Shown piece by piece: positions 46,018 to 56,782 of a DNA stretch of 64,000 nt. The stretch is from Pollutimonas subterranea (GTDB lineage Bacteria; Pseudomonadota; Gammaproteobacteria; Burkholderiales; Burkholderiaceae_B), in the NCBI RefSeq assembly GCF_002849655.1, contig NZ_PDNW01000005.1:241145-305144 (forward strand), written 5' to 3'. The position numbers and the translations under genes are program-made. Under the pieces are notes generated by a model. The model searched no databases. It was not told where the DNA came from and saw only the letters and a program-made list of their open reading frames with translations. Every line of letters starts with the position of its first letter. Position 1 is the first letter of the stretch.

Positions 46018-46929
46018 TTAAACAGCGGCAGCGCCCCCCACGATTTCTGAAATTTCTTTGGTAATAGCGGCCTGGCGGGTTTTGTTGTAAACCAGTTCCA
46101 GTTCGCCAATGACTTTCTTGGCATTGTCGGATGCCGATTTCATGGCCACCATGCGAGCCGATTGCTCGGAGGCCATATTTTCGGCGACAGCTTGATACAC
46201 CAGGCCTTCTACGTAACGCATCAACAGGTCGTCAATGACGGACTTGGAGTCGGGCTCGTAGATGTAATCCCATCCGTAGCTCGGCTTGGCAGCGCCCGTG
46301 TCGGCTTGTTCAATCACACTTTCCGACTGAAAAGGATCTTTCAAACCACTAGGCAACGGCAACAGCCGAATAAAGCTGGGATCCTGCTTCATGGTGTTCA
46401 CGAATCGATTTGTCGCTATGTAGATAGCGTCGATCTTGCCGTCCATGAAGTCGTCGATCTGGACCTTCAAGGCGCCAATCAGGCGGGCCAGATTGGGTGT
46501 ATCGCCAAGTTGCACTTCTTGCGAAACCAAGTTTGCGCCGATGCGGGTCAATACGCCAGCGCCCTTGTTGCCCAAAGCCGTCGCCTGCACCTTGATGCCC
46601 TGCTTTTCGAACTCTTTCAGACGAGCCAAGACCAGCCGCATGATGTTGGTATTGAGGCCGCCACACAAACCCTTGTCGGTGCTGACCACCACAATACCTA
46701 CGCCACGAACATTGGGACGTTCGTCCATATAGGGATGCGAGTAGTCGGGGTGCGCCTGCATCAAGTTGGCGGCAATATCCCGTACCTTGGTTGCATAGGG
46801 ACGGCCTGCACGCATCCGTTCCTGCGCCTTGCGCATTTTGGATGCAGCCACCATCTCCATGGCTTTAGTGATCTTGCGCGTGTTTTGCACGCTCTTGATC
46901 TTGGTTCGAATTTCCTTAATTCCGGCCAT
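46018..46929 (-). CDS. atpG: ATP synthase F1 subunit gamma
   Basis: A 303-aa central rotor shaft. ATG 46929 starts the standard [21 protein letters not shown]-terminal coiled-coil helix, and the C-terminus returns with [20 protein letters not shown] and [19 protein letters not shown], as in all F-type gamma subunits. The frame is open further upstream into the atpA-atpG gap, but the ATG at 46929 matches the family. Confidence 0.97.
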   Translation of the reverse strand: MAGIKEIRTKIKSVQNTRKITKAMEMVAASKMRKAQERMRAGRPYATKVRDIAANLMQAHPDYSHPYMDERPNVRGVGIVVVSTDKGLCGGLNTNIMRLVLARLKEFEKQGIKVQATALGNKGAGVLTRIGANLVSQEVQLGDTPNLARLIGALKVQIDDFMDGKIDAIYIATNRFVNTMKQDPSFIRLLPLPSGLKDPFQSESVIEQADTGAAKPSYGWDYIYEPDSKSVIDDLLMRYVEGLVYQAVAENMASEQSARMVAMKSASDNAKKVIGELELVYNKTRQAAITKEISEIVGGAAAV

Positions 46930-47028
46930 CGCTCTTTCCTGAAAGGGCGTTATAGCGGAATCGCTTGCGCGATTCCGCCGTGCGTATGGCTGCTTAAGCA
47001 AATGCCTGAGCAGCCTCGCCAGTCAAAC

Positions 47029-48570
47029 TTAAAAAGCACCGTGCTTTTTGAACTCTTGTATGGCTGCGACCAATTCAGCTTCGTCATCTTTGGACAATTC
47101 TTTCGTGTCCTCGATGCGCTGGATCATGCCTTCGTGCCGGGACTTCAGGTAATCCTTCAGTGCCTTTTCGAAAGACAGGACCTGTCCAACTTCGAGGTCA
47201 TCCAGGTAGCCGTTATTGACCGCAAACAGCGTGATTGCCAGTTCCCAAACCTGCAAAGGCTGGTACTGCGGCTGCTTGAGCAGCTCGACCACGCGTTTGC
47301 CGCGTTCGAGCTGACGGCGCGTAGCGTCGTCCAGGTCGGAGGCGAACTGTGCAAACGCAGCCAATTCACGATACTGAGCCAAGTCGGTACGGATACCACC
47401 GGACATCTTCTTGACGACCTTGGTTTGTGCCGCACCGCCCACACGCGAAACCGAAATACCCGCGTTAATGGCAGGACGCACGCCGGCGTTGAACAAGTCG
47501 GTTTCAAGAAAGATCTGACCGTCGGTAATCGAAATCACGTTAGTCGGAACGAAAGCGGAAACGTCACCAGCCTGAGTTTCAATGATAGGCAGCGCTGTCA
47601 GCGAACCTGTTTTGCCCTTGACGGCACCCTTCGTGAAGTTCTCGACATACTCTTCGTTGACGCGAGCGGCACGTTCCAGCAAACGGGAGTGCAGGTAGAA
47701 CACGTCACCGGGGTAGGCTTCACGGCCTGGGGGACGGCGCAAGAGCAACGACACCTGGCGATAGGCCCAAGCTTGCTTGGTCAAATCGTCGTATATGATC
47801 AGCGCGTCTTCACCACGGTCACGGAAGTACTCGCCCATGGTGCAACCCGAGTAGGCCGAAAGATACTGCATGGCAGCAGAGTCGGACGCCGCGGCGGCAA
47901 CGATGATGGTGTATTCCAGCGCGCCATGCTCTTCGAGCTTGCGCACCACGTTGTTGATGGTCGATGCCTTCTGGCCGATGGCTACGTACACGCAGGTAAC
48001 GTTCTTGCCCTTCTGGCTGATGATGGTATCGACGGCAACAGCGGTTTTACCTGTTTGACGATCGCCAATGATCAGCTCGCGCTGGCCACGGCCGATAGGC
48101 ACCATGGAGTCAATTGCCTTGATACCGGTTTGCAAAGGTTGCGATACCGATTTACGGGCAATAACGCCGGGAGCTACTTTTTCGATGATGTCGGTGGCTT
48201 TGGCGTTGATTGGGCCTTTGCCATCGATGGGAACGCCCAGCGCGTCAACGACGCGGCCGCGCAATTCAGGTCCGACCGGCACTTCAAGAATGCGGCCAGT
48301 GGTTTTGACCGGGTCGCCTTCCGACACACCGGTGTAATCACCCAGAATAACAGCGCCAACAGAGTCACGCTCGAGGTTGAGCGCAAGACCGAACACGTTA
48401 TTCGGAAATTCAAGCATTTCGCCCTGCATCACGTCGGACAAACCGTGGATGCGGGTAATACCGTCGGTCACGGAAACGACCGTGCCCTGAGTACGTACGT
48501 CGGTCGACGCGCCCAAGCCTTCGATGCGGCTTTTGAGCAGCTCGCTGATCTCTGACGGATTAAGTTGCAT
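47029..48570 (-). CDS. atpA: ATP synthase F1 subunit alpha
   Basis: A 513-aa non-catalytic nucleotide-binding subunit. It starts [20 protein letters not shown] and has the P-loop [20 protein letters not shown], the alpha-subunit signature [20 protein letters not shown] and the C-terminal [21 protein letters not shown] long frame on the opposite strand covers this gene and atpG but is only a coding shadow. Confidence 0.98.
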   Translation of the reverse strand: MQLNPSEISELLKSRIEGLGASTDVRTQGTVVSVTDGITRIHGLSDVMQGEMLEFPNNVFGLALNLERDSVGAVILGDYTGVSEGDPVKTTGRILEVPVGPELRGRVVDALGVPIDGKGPINAKATDIIEKVAPGVIARKSVSQPLQTGIKAIDSMVPIGRGQRELIIGDRQTGKTAVAVDTIISQKGKNVTCVYVAIGQKASTINNVVRKLEEHGALEYTIIVAAAASDSAAMQYLSAYSGCTMGEYFRDRGEDALIIYDDLTKQAWAYRQVSLLLRRPPGREAYPGDVFYLHSRLLERAARVNEEYVENFTKGAVKGKTGSLTALPIIETQAGDVSAFVPTNVISITDGQIFLETDLFNAGVRPAINAGISVSRVGGAAQTKVVKKMSGGIRTDLAQYRELAAFAQFASDLDDATRRQLERGKRVVELLKQPQYQPLQVWELAITLFAVNNGYLDDLEVGQVLSFEKALKDYLKSRHEGMIQRIEDTKELSKDDEAELVAAIQEFKKHGAF

Positions 48571-48605
48571 GTTCAGACTCCTGGAATCCTGTTATCTGGC
48601 GCGCT

Positions 48606-49145
48606 TCAGGCGGCCAGGGTATCGCGCATGCGGGCCAACTGGGCCTGCACAGAAGTATCAAGTACTTGGTCGCCAACGATCACGCGTACACCACCGATAA
48701 GGTCGGTATCCACTGTGACGGCCGGCTTGAGTTTGAGACCAAACTTTTTTTCTAGGCCGGACACGAGCTTCTGGACCTGTTCGTCGCTTAGCGCGTATGC
48801 GGTGCTGATTTGAGCCAGCGCCGTGCCTTCATGCCGGTTTTTGAGAATTTCGAATTGCTCGGCGATTTCAGGCAACACCAGTATACGGTTGTTGCCGACG
48901 AGCAGTTCGATGAAGTTGCGCGCCGCAGGCGGAAGCGGGGACTTGATCAGACCCGCAAACAGCTCGATACGCTGGGTAGCGTTGAGCCGCGGGTCTGTCA
49001 GCGCTTCGCGCACGTCGCCGAGACTGGCCACTTGAGCCAGCTCGGCCACCAGACCTGACCACGACGCCAGGCCAGCCTGGTCGTCGCGGGCCGCTGCGAA
49101 CAGTGCTTCGGCGTACGGTCTAGCGATAGTCGATAGTTCAGCCAT
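48606..49145 (-). CDS. atpH: ATP synthase F1 subunit delta
   Basis: A 179-aa stator subunit (OSCP). It begins [20 protein letters not shown] and has the family stretch [20 protein letters not shown], then the C-terminal signature [20 protein letters not shown]. It links F1 alpha to the b-subunit stalk. It lies between atpF (13 bp) and atpA (35 bp). Confidence 0.97.
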   Translation of the reverse strand: MAELSTIARPYAEALFAAARDDQAGLASWSGLVAELAQVASLGDVREALTDPRLNATQRIELFAGLIKSPLPPAARNFIELLVGNNRILVLPEIAEQFEILKNRHEGTALAQISTAYALSDEQVQKLVSGLEKKFGLKLKPAVTVDTDLIGGVRVIVGDQVLDTSVQAQLARMRDTLAA

Positions 49146-49158
49146 GGCCTGCCCTGGT

Positions 49159-49629
49159 TTAGAGTTGAGCCTGAAGCTGATTCAACAGCTCGGCATGTGC
49201 CTGTGCATCGATTTCTCGTTTGAGAATCTGTTCTGCACCTTTGACGGCAAGAATGGCCACATCGGCACGCAGGCTCTCACGAACACGCTGAGCCGCCTGG
49301 GCTGCGTCTTGTTCGGCCTGGGCGATGATGCGCGCCTTCTCGGCCTCGCCTTCACGGCGAGCTTGGTCGATAAGCACCGCAGCCTGTTTTTCGGCCTCGA
49401 CCATGCGAGCATGGTTTTCTGTTTTTGCAGAAGCCTCGATTAGGCTGATACGCGCCTGAGCTTGAGCCAAATCGGCCTTGCCCTTGTCGGCGGCCGCGAG
49501 GCCATCGGCAATTTTCTGACGGCGATCATCCATTGCTTTCGTGAGAGGAGGCCATACGAATTTCATCGTAAACCAGCCAAGCACGAAAAACACGATCATC
49601 TGAAAAAAGAGAGTCGCGTTTAAATTCAC
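49159..49629 (-). CDS. atpF: ATP synthase Fo subunit b
   Basis: A 156-aa peripheral stalk subunit: a short N-terminal tail, one membrane helix ([20 protein letters not shown]), then a long charged coiled coil ([40 protein letters not shown]) that dimerises and reaches F1. It follows atpE across a 125-bp gap. Confidence 0.97.
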   Translation of the reverse strand: MNLNATLFFQMIVFFVLGWFTMKFVWPPLTKAMDDRRQKIADGLAAADKGKADLAQAQARISLIEASAKTENHARMVEAEKQAAVLIDQARREGEAEKARIIAQAEQDAAQAAQRVRESLRADVAILAVKGAEQILKREIDAQAHAELLNQLQAQL

Positions 49630-49754
49630 GGTCGTTTCCCTTTAATACCCATAGTGCCAGACAGCAATGCTGAATAACACCTGATGTCCATGCCGCAGAC
49701 CGCCTTCACCAGGCCGCCTGTGGCTGCTTAACCCGCCAAGGCGGGCCGCAATGC

Positions 49755-50033
<279 letters not shown>

Positions 50034-50102
50034 TCAAAAGAAACTGATTTTGCAGGAAAATCCCGCACCCCGGCCAGGCCAAACTGCCCGAACCGAAAAT
50101 TT

Positions 50103-50984
50103 TTAATGGCCTTCGTGAGCCTGACCCACATATACGAGAGTCAGCATCATGAAAATAAACGCCTGCAGCAGCACGATAAGTATGTGGAAAATCGCCCACA
50201 CCGACCCCGCCACAACATGACCAATACCCAAGCCTATGCTTGCACCATTAAATCCGGTCCATGCGCCGCCCAACAAGGCAATCAACATGAAAATAAGCTC
50301 GCCGGCAAACATGTTGCCGAACAACCGCATACCCAGGGATACCGATTTGGCGGCGTATTCGATGCAATTCAACAGGAAGTTGAATGGCGCGAGCACGAGG
50401 CCGCCTATGCCGTGGGCGTGAAACGGAGCAGTAAAGAGTTCTTTGACGAAGCCGCCCGGGCTTTTGATTTTGATGCCGTAATAAAACATCAGCAAAAGCA
50501 CGCCCATCGCCATGCCCATGGGCACGTTCAAGTCAGCCGTAGGCAGAATGCGGTGATGGTAAAGGATGTCATGATGTTCGTCGCCCAGGCCCGTCCAGAT
50601 GAAGACATTGGCCAGGAAGTCCACCGGCACCAGATCAAGCGCATTCATGAGGATGATCCACAGGAACACGGTGAGGGCCAGGGGAGAAACGAAACGACGG
50701 GTAGTCGCGTTTGGAATGATGCTTTTGGCCTGCTCTTCGACCATGTCGACCAGCATTTCGACAGAAGCCTGGAAACGCCCGGGCACGCCGTTTGTGACCA
50801 GCTTAGCGGCGCGCCACAGAAGAAACACAACCACCAGGCCCATGAGTATGGACCAGAACAGGGAGTCGTAGTTAACGATGCTGAAGTCGGCAACGGCCGA
50901 CTGTTTTTCACCGACGCTGTTCAGATGGACCAAATGGTGTTGAATATACGCAGACTGGGGCGAAATGTCCTGAGCGGCAGCCAT
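50103..50984 (-). CDS. atpB: ATP synthase Fo subunit a
   Basis: A 293-aa membrane subunit that forms the proton half-channels. The conserved Arg region is [20 protein letters not shown], in helix 4, and the last helix has [15 protein letters not shown] with the conserved Gln. An N-terminal periplasmic tail ([20 protein letters not shown]) is typical of betaproteobacteria. It follows atpI. Confidence 0.97.
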   Translation of the reverse strand: MAAAQDISPQSAYIQHHLVHLNSVGEKQSAVADFSIVNYDSLFWSILMGLVVVFLLWRAAKLVTNGVPGRFQASVEMLVDMVEEQAKSIIPNATTRRFVSPLALTVFLWIILMNALDLVPVDFLANVFIWTGLGDEHHDILYHHRILPTADLNVPMGMAMGVLLLMFYYGIKIKSPGGFVKELFTAPFHAHGIGGLVLAPFNFLLNCIEYAAKSVSLGMRLFGNMFAGELIFMLIALLGGAWTGFNGASIGLGIGHVVAGSVWAIFHILIVLLQAFIFMMLTLVYVGQAHEGH

Positions 50985-51044
50985 GTGAAACCTTATCTGT
51001 AAGCTTGTAACCGGAGCAATAAGCTCATGAATTAATCTGTAGTG

Positions 51045-51467
51045 CTACGGCAACTTGCGAAACGCAAGCAATAGGACGTAGCCCTTCAAAACGCACAACA
51101 ATCCGAACAATAAAGCAGGCCATACTACCCAGTCGCGGCCAAGCCATGCAACCAGGACCAGCACGGCAACTGCGGAACCAAGTTTCAACGCCTCACCCAA
51201 AAAGAAGGTGAACGGATTTGATTTCACAGGCCCGAATATGCCTAACAACAAACGCAATGCGAAGAGCGCATTGGGAACAAAATAGGCAGCCGCACCAACC
51301 AAAGCGGAAACAGCGGCCATACCCCCGGAAACCAGCCACGAAACCACAACAGCAACCGCAGCCATAGCGGCCTGGGCGACGAGGGTACGAAGAATACCAC
51401 TACCAGCCCTGCGATTTATTACTGTGCGTTCGTGCTCGGTAAGCACGAGTGGCGTTTCTGTTTCCAT
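51045..51467 (-). CDS. atpI: ATP synthase assembly protein AtpI
   Basis: A 140-aa membrane protein, first gene of the atp operon. Four hydrophobic helices are visible (LVAQAAMAAVAVVVSWLVSG, AVSALVGAAAYFVPNALFAL, AVAVLVLVAWLGRDW, LLFGLLCVLKGYVLLLA). AtpI helps assembly of the c ring and is poorly conserved, so the call rests on topology and position as well as the GAAAYFVPNALFA stretch. Confidence 0.9.
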   Translation of the reverse strand: METETPLVLTEHERTVINRRAGSGILRTLVAQAAMAAVAVVVSWLVSGGMAAVSALVGAAAYFVPNALFALRLLLGIFGPVKSNPFTFFLGEALKLGSAVAVLVLVAWLGRDWVVWPALLFGLLCVLKGYVLLLAFRKLP

Positions 51468-51625
51468 ACCGACAAATCATCCGGTTAGTTACGCGACCTG
51501 CTAGCCATTAAGCCAACCGTAAGGGTTTGTACCGAATGCGGCAAACTCTGAGAGTATAACTTTATTTTTAATCCGTAAGCAAGCCGCAGAAGCGCAATAT
51601 TGTAATACGCCATGTGCCGGAATCA

Positions 51626-51664
51626 AACGACCACCCTGGGTATCGCGTACACAGGGTGGTCGTT
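51626..51664 (-). terminator. Terminator of the enoyl-CoA hydratase gene at 51675
   Basis: A 13-bp perfect stem AACGACCACCCTG / CAGGGTGGTCGTT with a 13-nt loop and a short T-run (TTT) on the minus strand lies 10 bp beyond the stop codon. Confidence 0.8.
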
Positions 51665-51674
51665 AAGCACTTTG

Positions 51675-52451
51675 TTATTTATGCTTGAACTCGGGCTTGC
51701 GCTTTTCAACGAATGCCGCCATGCCTTCCTTCTGGTCTTCAGTCGAAAAAAGCGCGTGGAAATTCCGGCGCTCGAACATCACCGTATCGTTCAGCGAACC
51801 TTCGTATGCCATATTGACGCACTCCTTGGCCATGATGACCGACGGCAAGGACATGGACGCGATAATAGCGGCCGCCTCGAGCGCCTCGTCGAGCAAACGC
51901 TCCGCCGGCACCACGCGTGAAACCAGGCCCGCACGCTCGGCCTCTTGGGCATCCATCATGCGCGCCGTAAGCACCATATCCATGGCCTTCGCTTTGCTGA
52001 CCGCGCGCGGCAAGCGCTGGGTTCCACCGTATCCAGGTATGACGCCCAGCTTGATTTCCGGCTGGCCGAAGCGCGCGTTCTCGGCGGCGATAATAAAGTC
52101 ACACTGCATGGCAAGCTCACACCCCCCACCCAGGGCGTAGCCGGCGACGGCTGCGATAATGGGCTTGCGTATGCGCTTGAGCGACTCCCAATCACCACCC
52201 AGGTAGTCCTGCTTGTAAACGTCCATATACGACCAGCCCTGCATGGCGCCGATATCGGCGCCTGCTGCAAACGCCTTTTCGCTTCCGGTAAGCACCATGG
52301 CGCCGATGTTTTCATCGGCATCAAAGACCCTCATGGCGGCGGCCAGTTCGCCAATGACATCGTTGCTGAGCGCGTTAAGGGCCTTGGGCCTGTTAAGCGT
52401 CAGCAAGGCTACACGACCTCGAACTTCTGTTTTGACCAATGGTGCGTCCAT
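51675..52451 (-). CDS. Enoyl-CoA hydratase (EchA/PaaF-like)
   Basis: A 258-aa crotonase-fold enzyme. ATG 52451 has a GGAGA ribosome site, while the frame runs back to 52589. It has the standard hydratase features VALLTLNRPKALNALSNDVI, the AFAAGADIGAMQ oxyanion segment, IAAVAGYALGGGCELAMQCD, and both catalytic glutamates, in GGGCELAMQCD and in FGQPEIKLGVIPGYGGTQRL. This makes it a more typical hydratase than the one at 36163. It is probably for fatty-acid or aromatic-acid degradation. Monocistronic with its own terminator and divergent from the M61 peptidase gene. Confidence 0.94.
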   Translation of the reverse strand: MDAPLVKTEVRGRVALLTLNRPKALNALSNDVIGELAAAMRVFDADENIGAMVLTGSEKAFAAGADIGAMQGWSYMDVYKQDYLGGDWESLKRIRKPIIAAVAGYALGGGCELAMQCDFIIAAENARFGQPEIKLGVIPGYGGTQRLPRAVSKAKAMDMVLTARMMDAQEAERAGLVSRVVPAERLLDEALEAAAIIASMSLPSVIMAKECVNMAYEGSLNDTVMFERRNFHALFSTEDQKEGMAAFVEKRKPEFKHK

Positions 52452-52484
52452 GCCGTCTCCTTTGTTGCAAAGTAATATGTAGGG

Positions 52485-54254
52485 ATGAAAAAAGAACCGA
52501 TACTTTATAGCGTAATGCCTTTTGATCCGTCCGGCCATCGACTCAAGGTGAGCCTGACCATCCAGACTCCAAACCCGGACGGGCAGCAACTGTCATTGCC
52601 CGCGTGGATTCCAGGCAGTTATCTTATTCGAGATTTCTCCCGACAAGTTGAAACGATAGAAGCACATGCCGCCGGACAGTCCGTTACTGTGCGAAAGACT
52701 GGCAATCACTCATGGTCATGCGCGCCATGCATGGGTCCGCTCGTCGTGGAGTACTCTCTTTATGCCTGGGACCTCTCCGTCCGGGGCGCGCACATCGATG
52801 AATCCCACGCCTTCCTGAACGGTACGTCTGTATTCCTGGCTGTCGACGGCCAGACTCATGAGCCCTGCCACGTGCAGCTCTGCCCACCGCCTCACTCCAG
52901 TCAGTGGAAGGTCTACACCAGCCTTCTGGAAGCCTACGCCCATCCTCTCACGGCGAAGCGACACGGTTTCGGCATGTACATCGCCCCCGACTACGATGCA
53001 CTTATCGACCACCCCATCGAAATGGGCACGCCCCAGGTCGTGCAATTCACGGCGCACGGCGCCCTGCACGAAATGGTTTTTACCGGCGTCATTCCCAACC
53101 TTGATCTGGAACGCATCGCATCCGACGTCCATGAGATCTGCGAAGCTCAGATTGCATTGTTCGAACCCGACAGCAAAGCGGCCCCGTTCCTGGACTCCTC
53201 CGACCGCTATGTGTTCATGACCATGGCCACCGGCGACGGTTACGGCGGTCTTGAGCACCGGGCATCGACCGCATTGATGGCCTCACGCCGCGACTTGCCG
53301 GTACTGGGCCAGAAGGATGCGGGCGAGGGATACCAGACCTTCCTTGGCCTGGTATCCCACGAGTACTTTCACACATGGCACGTCAAGCGGATCAAGCCAG
53401 CTCGCTTCGCGCCCTACGATTTAAGCCGCGAAACGCATACCGAACTGCTCTGGGTCTTCGAAGGCTTCACCTCGTACTATGACGACCTGATGCTGCTGCG
53501 TTCCGGCGTCATCACGGAAGCCGACTATCTGCGCATGATCGGCAAAGTCATCAGCAACGTGCATCGCACGGCCGGGCGCCTCAAGCAAAGCGTGGCAGAG
53601 AGCTCCTTCGACGCGTGGACGCGCTATTACAAGCAGGATGAAAACTCCCCCAACGCCCTGGTGAGCTATTACACCAAAGGCTCGCTCATCGCGATGGGCC
53701 TGGACATCGTCATTCGCCGCGATTCGGGCGATACGCGCTCGCTGGACGATGTAATGCGCCTGCTCTGGGAGCGATATGGCCGCGATTTCTATCGCGGCGC
53801 AAGCACCGGAGTGCCGGAAGATGCCCTACCCGCGTTGGTGCACGAAGCGACGGGCGTCGATGTATCGGACTTCATTGCCCGGCATGCTTATGGCCGCGAA
53901 GACGTGCCGCTGGACGCTTTGCTGTCATCGCAAGGCATTTCGATGACATGGAAGCCCGCGGCAGGCGTTACGTCGCTGGATGCACGAGTGCGCAGTAGTC
54001 ATGGCGAAACCCAATTGGCCACCGTATATGAAGGCGGCGCCGCGCACACCGCCGGCCTGTCGGCCGGCGACGCCCTCGTCGCGATAAATGGCATACGCAT
54101 TTCGGACAACGCCTCGCTGGAACGCGCACTGCATACCTACCAACCTGGCGACGTCGTCTCCGTGTTCGTATTTCGACGCGATGAACTGCGCGCCTTCGAC
54201 GTCATGCTCAATGCTCCCGCCGCGACGGAATGCGTGCTGGAACGCAAGGCCTGA
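52485..54254 (+). CDS. M61-family aminopeptidase with PDZ domain
   Basis: A 589-aa zinc metallopeptidase of the glycyl-aminopeptidase (M61) family. The zinc motif is HEYFHTW (about residues 292-298) with the third ligand Glu expected in ELLWVFEGFTSYYDDLMLL. The N-terminal beta domain (QQLSLPAWIPGSYLIRDFSR) is typical, and a C-terminal PDZ domain follows (GGAAHTAGLSAGDALVAING). No signal peptide is visible, so it is probably cytoplasmic. Members cleave N-terminal Gly or Ala. It lies between the enoyl-CoA hydratase and the flavoprotein gene. Confidence 0.93.
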   Translation: MKKEPILYSVMPFDPSGHRLKVSLTIQTPNPDGQQLSLPAWIPGSYLIRDFSRQVETIEAHAAGQSVTVRKTGNHSWSCAPCMGPLVVEYSLYAWDLSVRGAHIDESHAFLNGTSVFLAVDGQTHEPCHVQLCPPPHSSQWKVYTSLLEAYAHPLTAKRHGFGMYIAPDYDALIDHPIEMGTPQVVQFTAHGALHEMVFTGVIPNLDLERIASDVHEICEAQIALFEPDSKAAPFLDSSDRYVFMTMATGDGYGGLEHRASTALMASRRDLPVLGQKDAGEGYQTFLGLVSHEYFHTWHVKRIKPARFAPYDLSRETHTELLWVFEGFTSYYDDLMLLRSGVITEADYLRMIGKVISNVHRTAGRLKQSVAESSFDAWTRYYKQDENSPNALVSYYTKGSLIAMGLDIVIRRDSGDTRSLDDVMRLLWERYGRDFYRGASTGVPEDALPALVHEATGVDVSDFIARHAYGREDVPLDALLSSQGISMTWKPAAGVTSLDARVRSSHGETQLATVYEGGAAHTAGLSAGDALVAINGIRISDNASLERALHTYQPGDVVSVFVFRRDELRAFDVMLNAPAATECVLERKA

Positions 54255-54290
54255 TCGCCCGTCCCATTCAAGGCAGCCGGCCCAGCCGCT

Positions 54291-55220
54291 TTACTGCCCT
54301 GCTTCGATCCTGGCCTGTATGGCCTTGGCCGCTGTGACGCCATCGGCCAGGGCCGTGACAACACAAGGATGCTGCCGTTGGGCGACCTCGCCGATGGCAT
54401 AGATGCCGGGGAAGCTGGCTTGCGCCGTCTGCATGTCGGTGGCGATGAATCCCTGGGCGCTGCGATGCAGCCCCAGGGTCTCTACAAAGCCAACGCAAGG
54501 CTCCCAGCCATAAAACACCATAATCAAATCGTAAGGCTCATCGTTTACGGTGCGCGTCACCGTATCGACGCGATAGCTGCCCAGTCTGATGTCCGCCGGC
54601 TGAATTTTCCGCAGAAACTGTCGCTGCGCCCTAATAGTGCGGGCATAGACATGCACCTTGGCGGCACCATGGTCCGAGGCGTACAAGGCATTCTCAAACG
54701 CGTTGTCGCCACCACCAAGGATGGCTACGCGTTTGCCCCGAAAGTCCTGAGCCACGACATGCGCGCCGGGCCCGACCAGAATCCCCAAGGACGAAAGCGC
54801 CGACGCGCTGCCGGGCTTGTAGCCCGCCGTCGTCGCGCCAGCACTCAATCCGCGGGCGCGTACGCCAGTGGCAAGCACTACATGGCGGGCCCTCAATGGG
54901 GCGTCTATTCCTTCGCAGGTTACAGAAAAGCCGTGCCCTGCGGGCTCGACATAGCGCGCGGCGCATGAAAGCCAAAGCGGAACACCGGCCCGTTGCAGGC
55001 TAAGGGCAAGGTTATCGGCCACCTGGTGCCCCATCATGCCAGGCAAGGCCACGTTCCATTCGTCGAGAAACGGGTTCTCGCGACATAGCCCGCCAACCTT
55101 CTCCTTCGACTCGACGACCGCGGGCACGAAGCCAAGGCGCTTCAGCCAGACCGCGCAGGACACGCCCGCTGGACCGGCGCCGACTATAAGTGCATCGTAA
55201 ATGGTGCTGTTCGGGCTCAT
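54291..55220 (-). CDS. Thioredoxin-reductase-like FAD/NAD(P)-binding oxidoreductase without redox CxxC
   Basis: A 309-aa flavoprotein of the TrxB-like fold. The FAD-binding motif is DALIVGAGPAGVSCAVWLKR at the N-terminus, the NAD(P) motif is KRVAILGGGDNAFENALYAS in the middle, and the C-terminal FAD motif is FPGIYAIGEVAQRQHPCVVT. The redox CxxC of thioredoxin reductases is absent, so it belongs with ferredoxin-NADP reductase or other TrxR-like oxidoreductases of unknown partner. The gene is convergent with the M61 peptidase gene and divergent from folB. Confidence 0.85.
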   Translation of the reverse strand: MSPNSTIYDALIVGAGPAGVSCAVWLKRLGFVPAVVESKEKVGGLCRENPFLDEWNVALPGMMGHQVADNLALSLQRAGVPLWLSCAARYVEPAGHGFSVTCEGIDAPLRARHVVLATGVRARGLSAGATTAGYKPGSASALSSLGILVGPGAHVVAQDFRGKRVAILGGGDNAFENALYASDHGAAKVHVYARTIRAQRQFLRKIQPADIRLGSYRVDTVTRTVNDEPYDLIMVFYGWEPCVGFVETLGLHRSAQGFIATDMQTAQASFPGIYAIGEVAQRQHPCVVTALADGVTAAKAIQARIEAGQ

Positions 55221-55289
55221 ATCTTTTCCAACATGATTCTTGTGCGCTCCAAAGGCACTACAATTCCAACAATTCTACAAGGCGGTCTT

Positions 55290-55649
55290 ATGCCCACTCG
55301 ACGAATCTTTTTCAATCAACTGGCGCTGGACGCACGTATCGGCATACTCGAGCACGAGCTGCGGGCCACCCAGCCCCTGCATATCGATGCTGAATTCGAT
55401 GTCGATATTTCTCAGGAAGTCCACGACCAGAATATTCAGTCAGTGCTGGATTACCGCCAATTGCGCCACGCCATCGTGGACGAATGTACGCAGGCTCATG
55501 TCAATTTACTGGAAACACTAAGCGAACGCGTCGTCGCCCGGATATTGAACGAGTTCCCCGACGTGCAAAGCGTCAGGATCCGCATCAGCAAACCGCTGGC
55601 ATTCTCCGACTGCGCCGCGGTTGGCATCGAGCTGCACCGTAGCCGCTAA
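55290..55649 (+). CDS. folB: Dihydroneopterin aldolase
   Basis: A 119-aa folate biosynthesis enzyme that cleaves dihydroneopterin. ATG 55290 ([20 protein letters not shown]) is chosen although the frame runs back to 55233. Landmarks are [35 protein letters not shown], the catalytic-region Glu in [16 protein letters not shown] and the late [20 protein letters not shown]. Length is as for FolB. It is 17 bp upstream of ttcA. Confidence 0.94.
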   Translation: MPTRRIFFNQLALDARIGILEHELRATQPLHIDAEFDVDISQEVHDQNIQSVLDYRQLRHAIVDECTQAHVNLLETLSERVVARILNEFPDVQSVRIRISKPLAFSDCAAVGIELHRSR

Positions 55650-55666
55650 ACCTATTTTTTATTGCC

Positions 55667-56671
55667 ATGCAAGCCGATATTTTATCCCCCGACACGCGCG
55701 AGACCAGCACGAACGACACCGATCGACACGTCCATAAGCGAAGTGTCAGCGAGAACAAGCTGGTCAAGCGACTTATCCGTGAAACCGGTCGCGCCATCAG
55801 CGACTTCAACATGATCGAGAACGGCGACAAGGTCATGGTATGCCTGTCGGGCGGCAAGGATTCATACAGCATGCTGGATATCCTGCTTACGCTGAAAGCA
55901 CGCGCGCCCATCGACTTCGACATTATTGCGGTGAACCTGGATCAGAAACAGCCCGGGTTCCCCGATCATGTCCTGCCCCAGTACCTTGAATCGATCAACG
56001 TTCCGTATCACATTGCCACGCAGGACACCTATTCGGTCGTGACGCGCGTCATACCCGAGGGAAAGACAATGTGCTCGCTTTGCTCGCGCCTGCGCCGCGG
56101 GATCTTGTATCGAGTCGCAAGCGAGCTGGGCGCTACCAAGATCGCGTTAGGACACCACCGCGACGACATACTGGGCACTTTTTTCCTGAATTTGTTCTAC
56201 GGCGGACGCATGAAGGCGATGCCGCCCAAACTGGCGTCCGACGACGGCAAACATGTCGTCATCAGGCCCCTGGCCTATGTGCCCGAAAAGGACCTCATTG
56301 CCTATTCCACCCTGAAACAGTTTCCTATTATTCCGTGCAATTTGTGCGGCTCTCAGGAAAACCTGAAACGCAAGGAAGTCGGCCGCATGATCGCCGAATG
56401 GGACAAGCGGTTTCCCGGAAGGTCATTGAATGTATTCGGCGCCCTGTCGCGGGTCGTTCCCACGCATTTAATGGACAGAGACTTGTTCGACTTTGCCGGC
56501 CTGCAAGCCACCGGCATGCCGGACGAAATGGGCGACAAGGCTTTTGATGCCGAAGAGTTCGACATACCGGTAGCACCCGCGCCGGCTGACATAGACTCGG
56601 ACGACAGCATCGAACCCCACGAACGTATCCCTAAAGTCGTATCCAGAACCGATCTGCGAAAGCTGCGGTAA
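55667..56671 (+). CDS. ttcA: tRNA 2-thiocytidine(32) synthetase TtcA
   Basis: A 334-aa ATP pyrophosphatase that adds sulfur to C32 of some tRNAs. The PP-loop is SGGKDS (residues 61-66). The 4Fe-4S ligands CxxC are seen at 136-139 (CSLC) and 224-227 (CNLC). The N-terminal extension of about 30 residues ([20 protein letters not shown]) is typical. It also has [20 protein letters not shown] and a family C-terminus. Confidence 0.95.
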   Translation: MQADILSPDTRETSTNDTDRHVHKRSVSENKLVKRLIRETGRAISDFNMIENGDKVMVCLSGGKDSYSMLDILLTLKARAPIDFDIIAVNLDQKQPGFPDHVLPQYLESINVPYHIATQDTYSVVTRVIPEGKTMCSLCSRLRRGILYRVASELGATKIALGHHRDDILGTFFLNLFYGGRMKAMPPKLASDDGKHVVIRPLAYVPEKDLIAYSTLKQFPIIPCNLCGSQENLKRKEVGRMIAEWDKRFPGRSLNVFGALSRVVPTHLMDRDLFDFAGLQATGMPDEMGDKAFDAEEFDIPVAPAPADIDSDDSIEPHERIPKVVSRTDLRKLR

Positions 56672-56782
56672 CGTAGCGGCATTACGGCCGCTGACAAGCG
56701 GCAGCGGCGGATGTTACCCTTTTGTCAAAGCACGTTAAGCCACGTGCTTTTTCATTTGCATGTCCAAAAGGAAATCCGCCGA

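Noticed and set aside
46162..48555. 797-codon open frame on the plus strand opposite atpA and atpG
   Set aside because: It is an exact antisense shadow of two conserved ATP synthase genes; the translation is His/Gln/Val-rich with no known domain and no ribosome site. Long antisense frames are common in GC-rich genes with strong codon bias.
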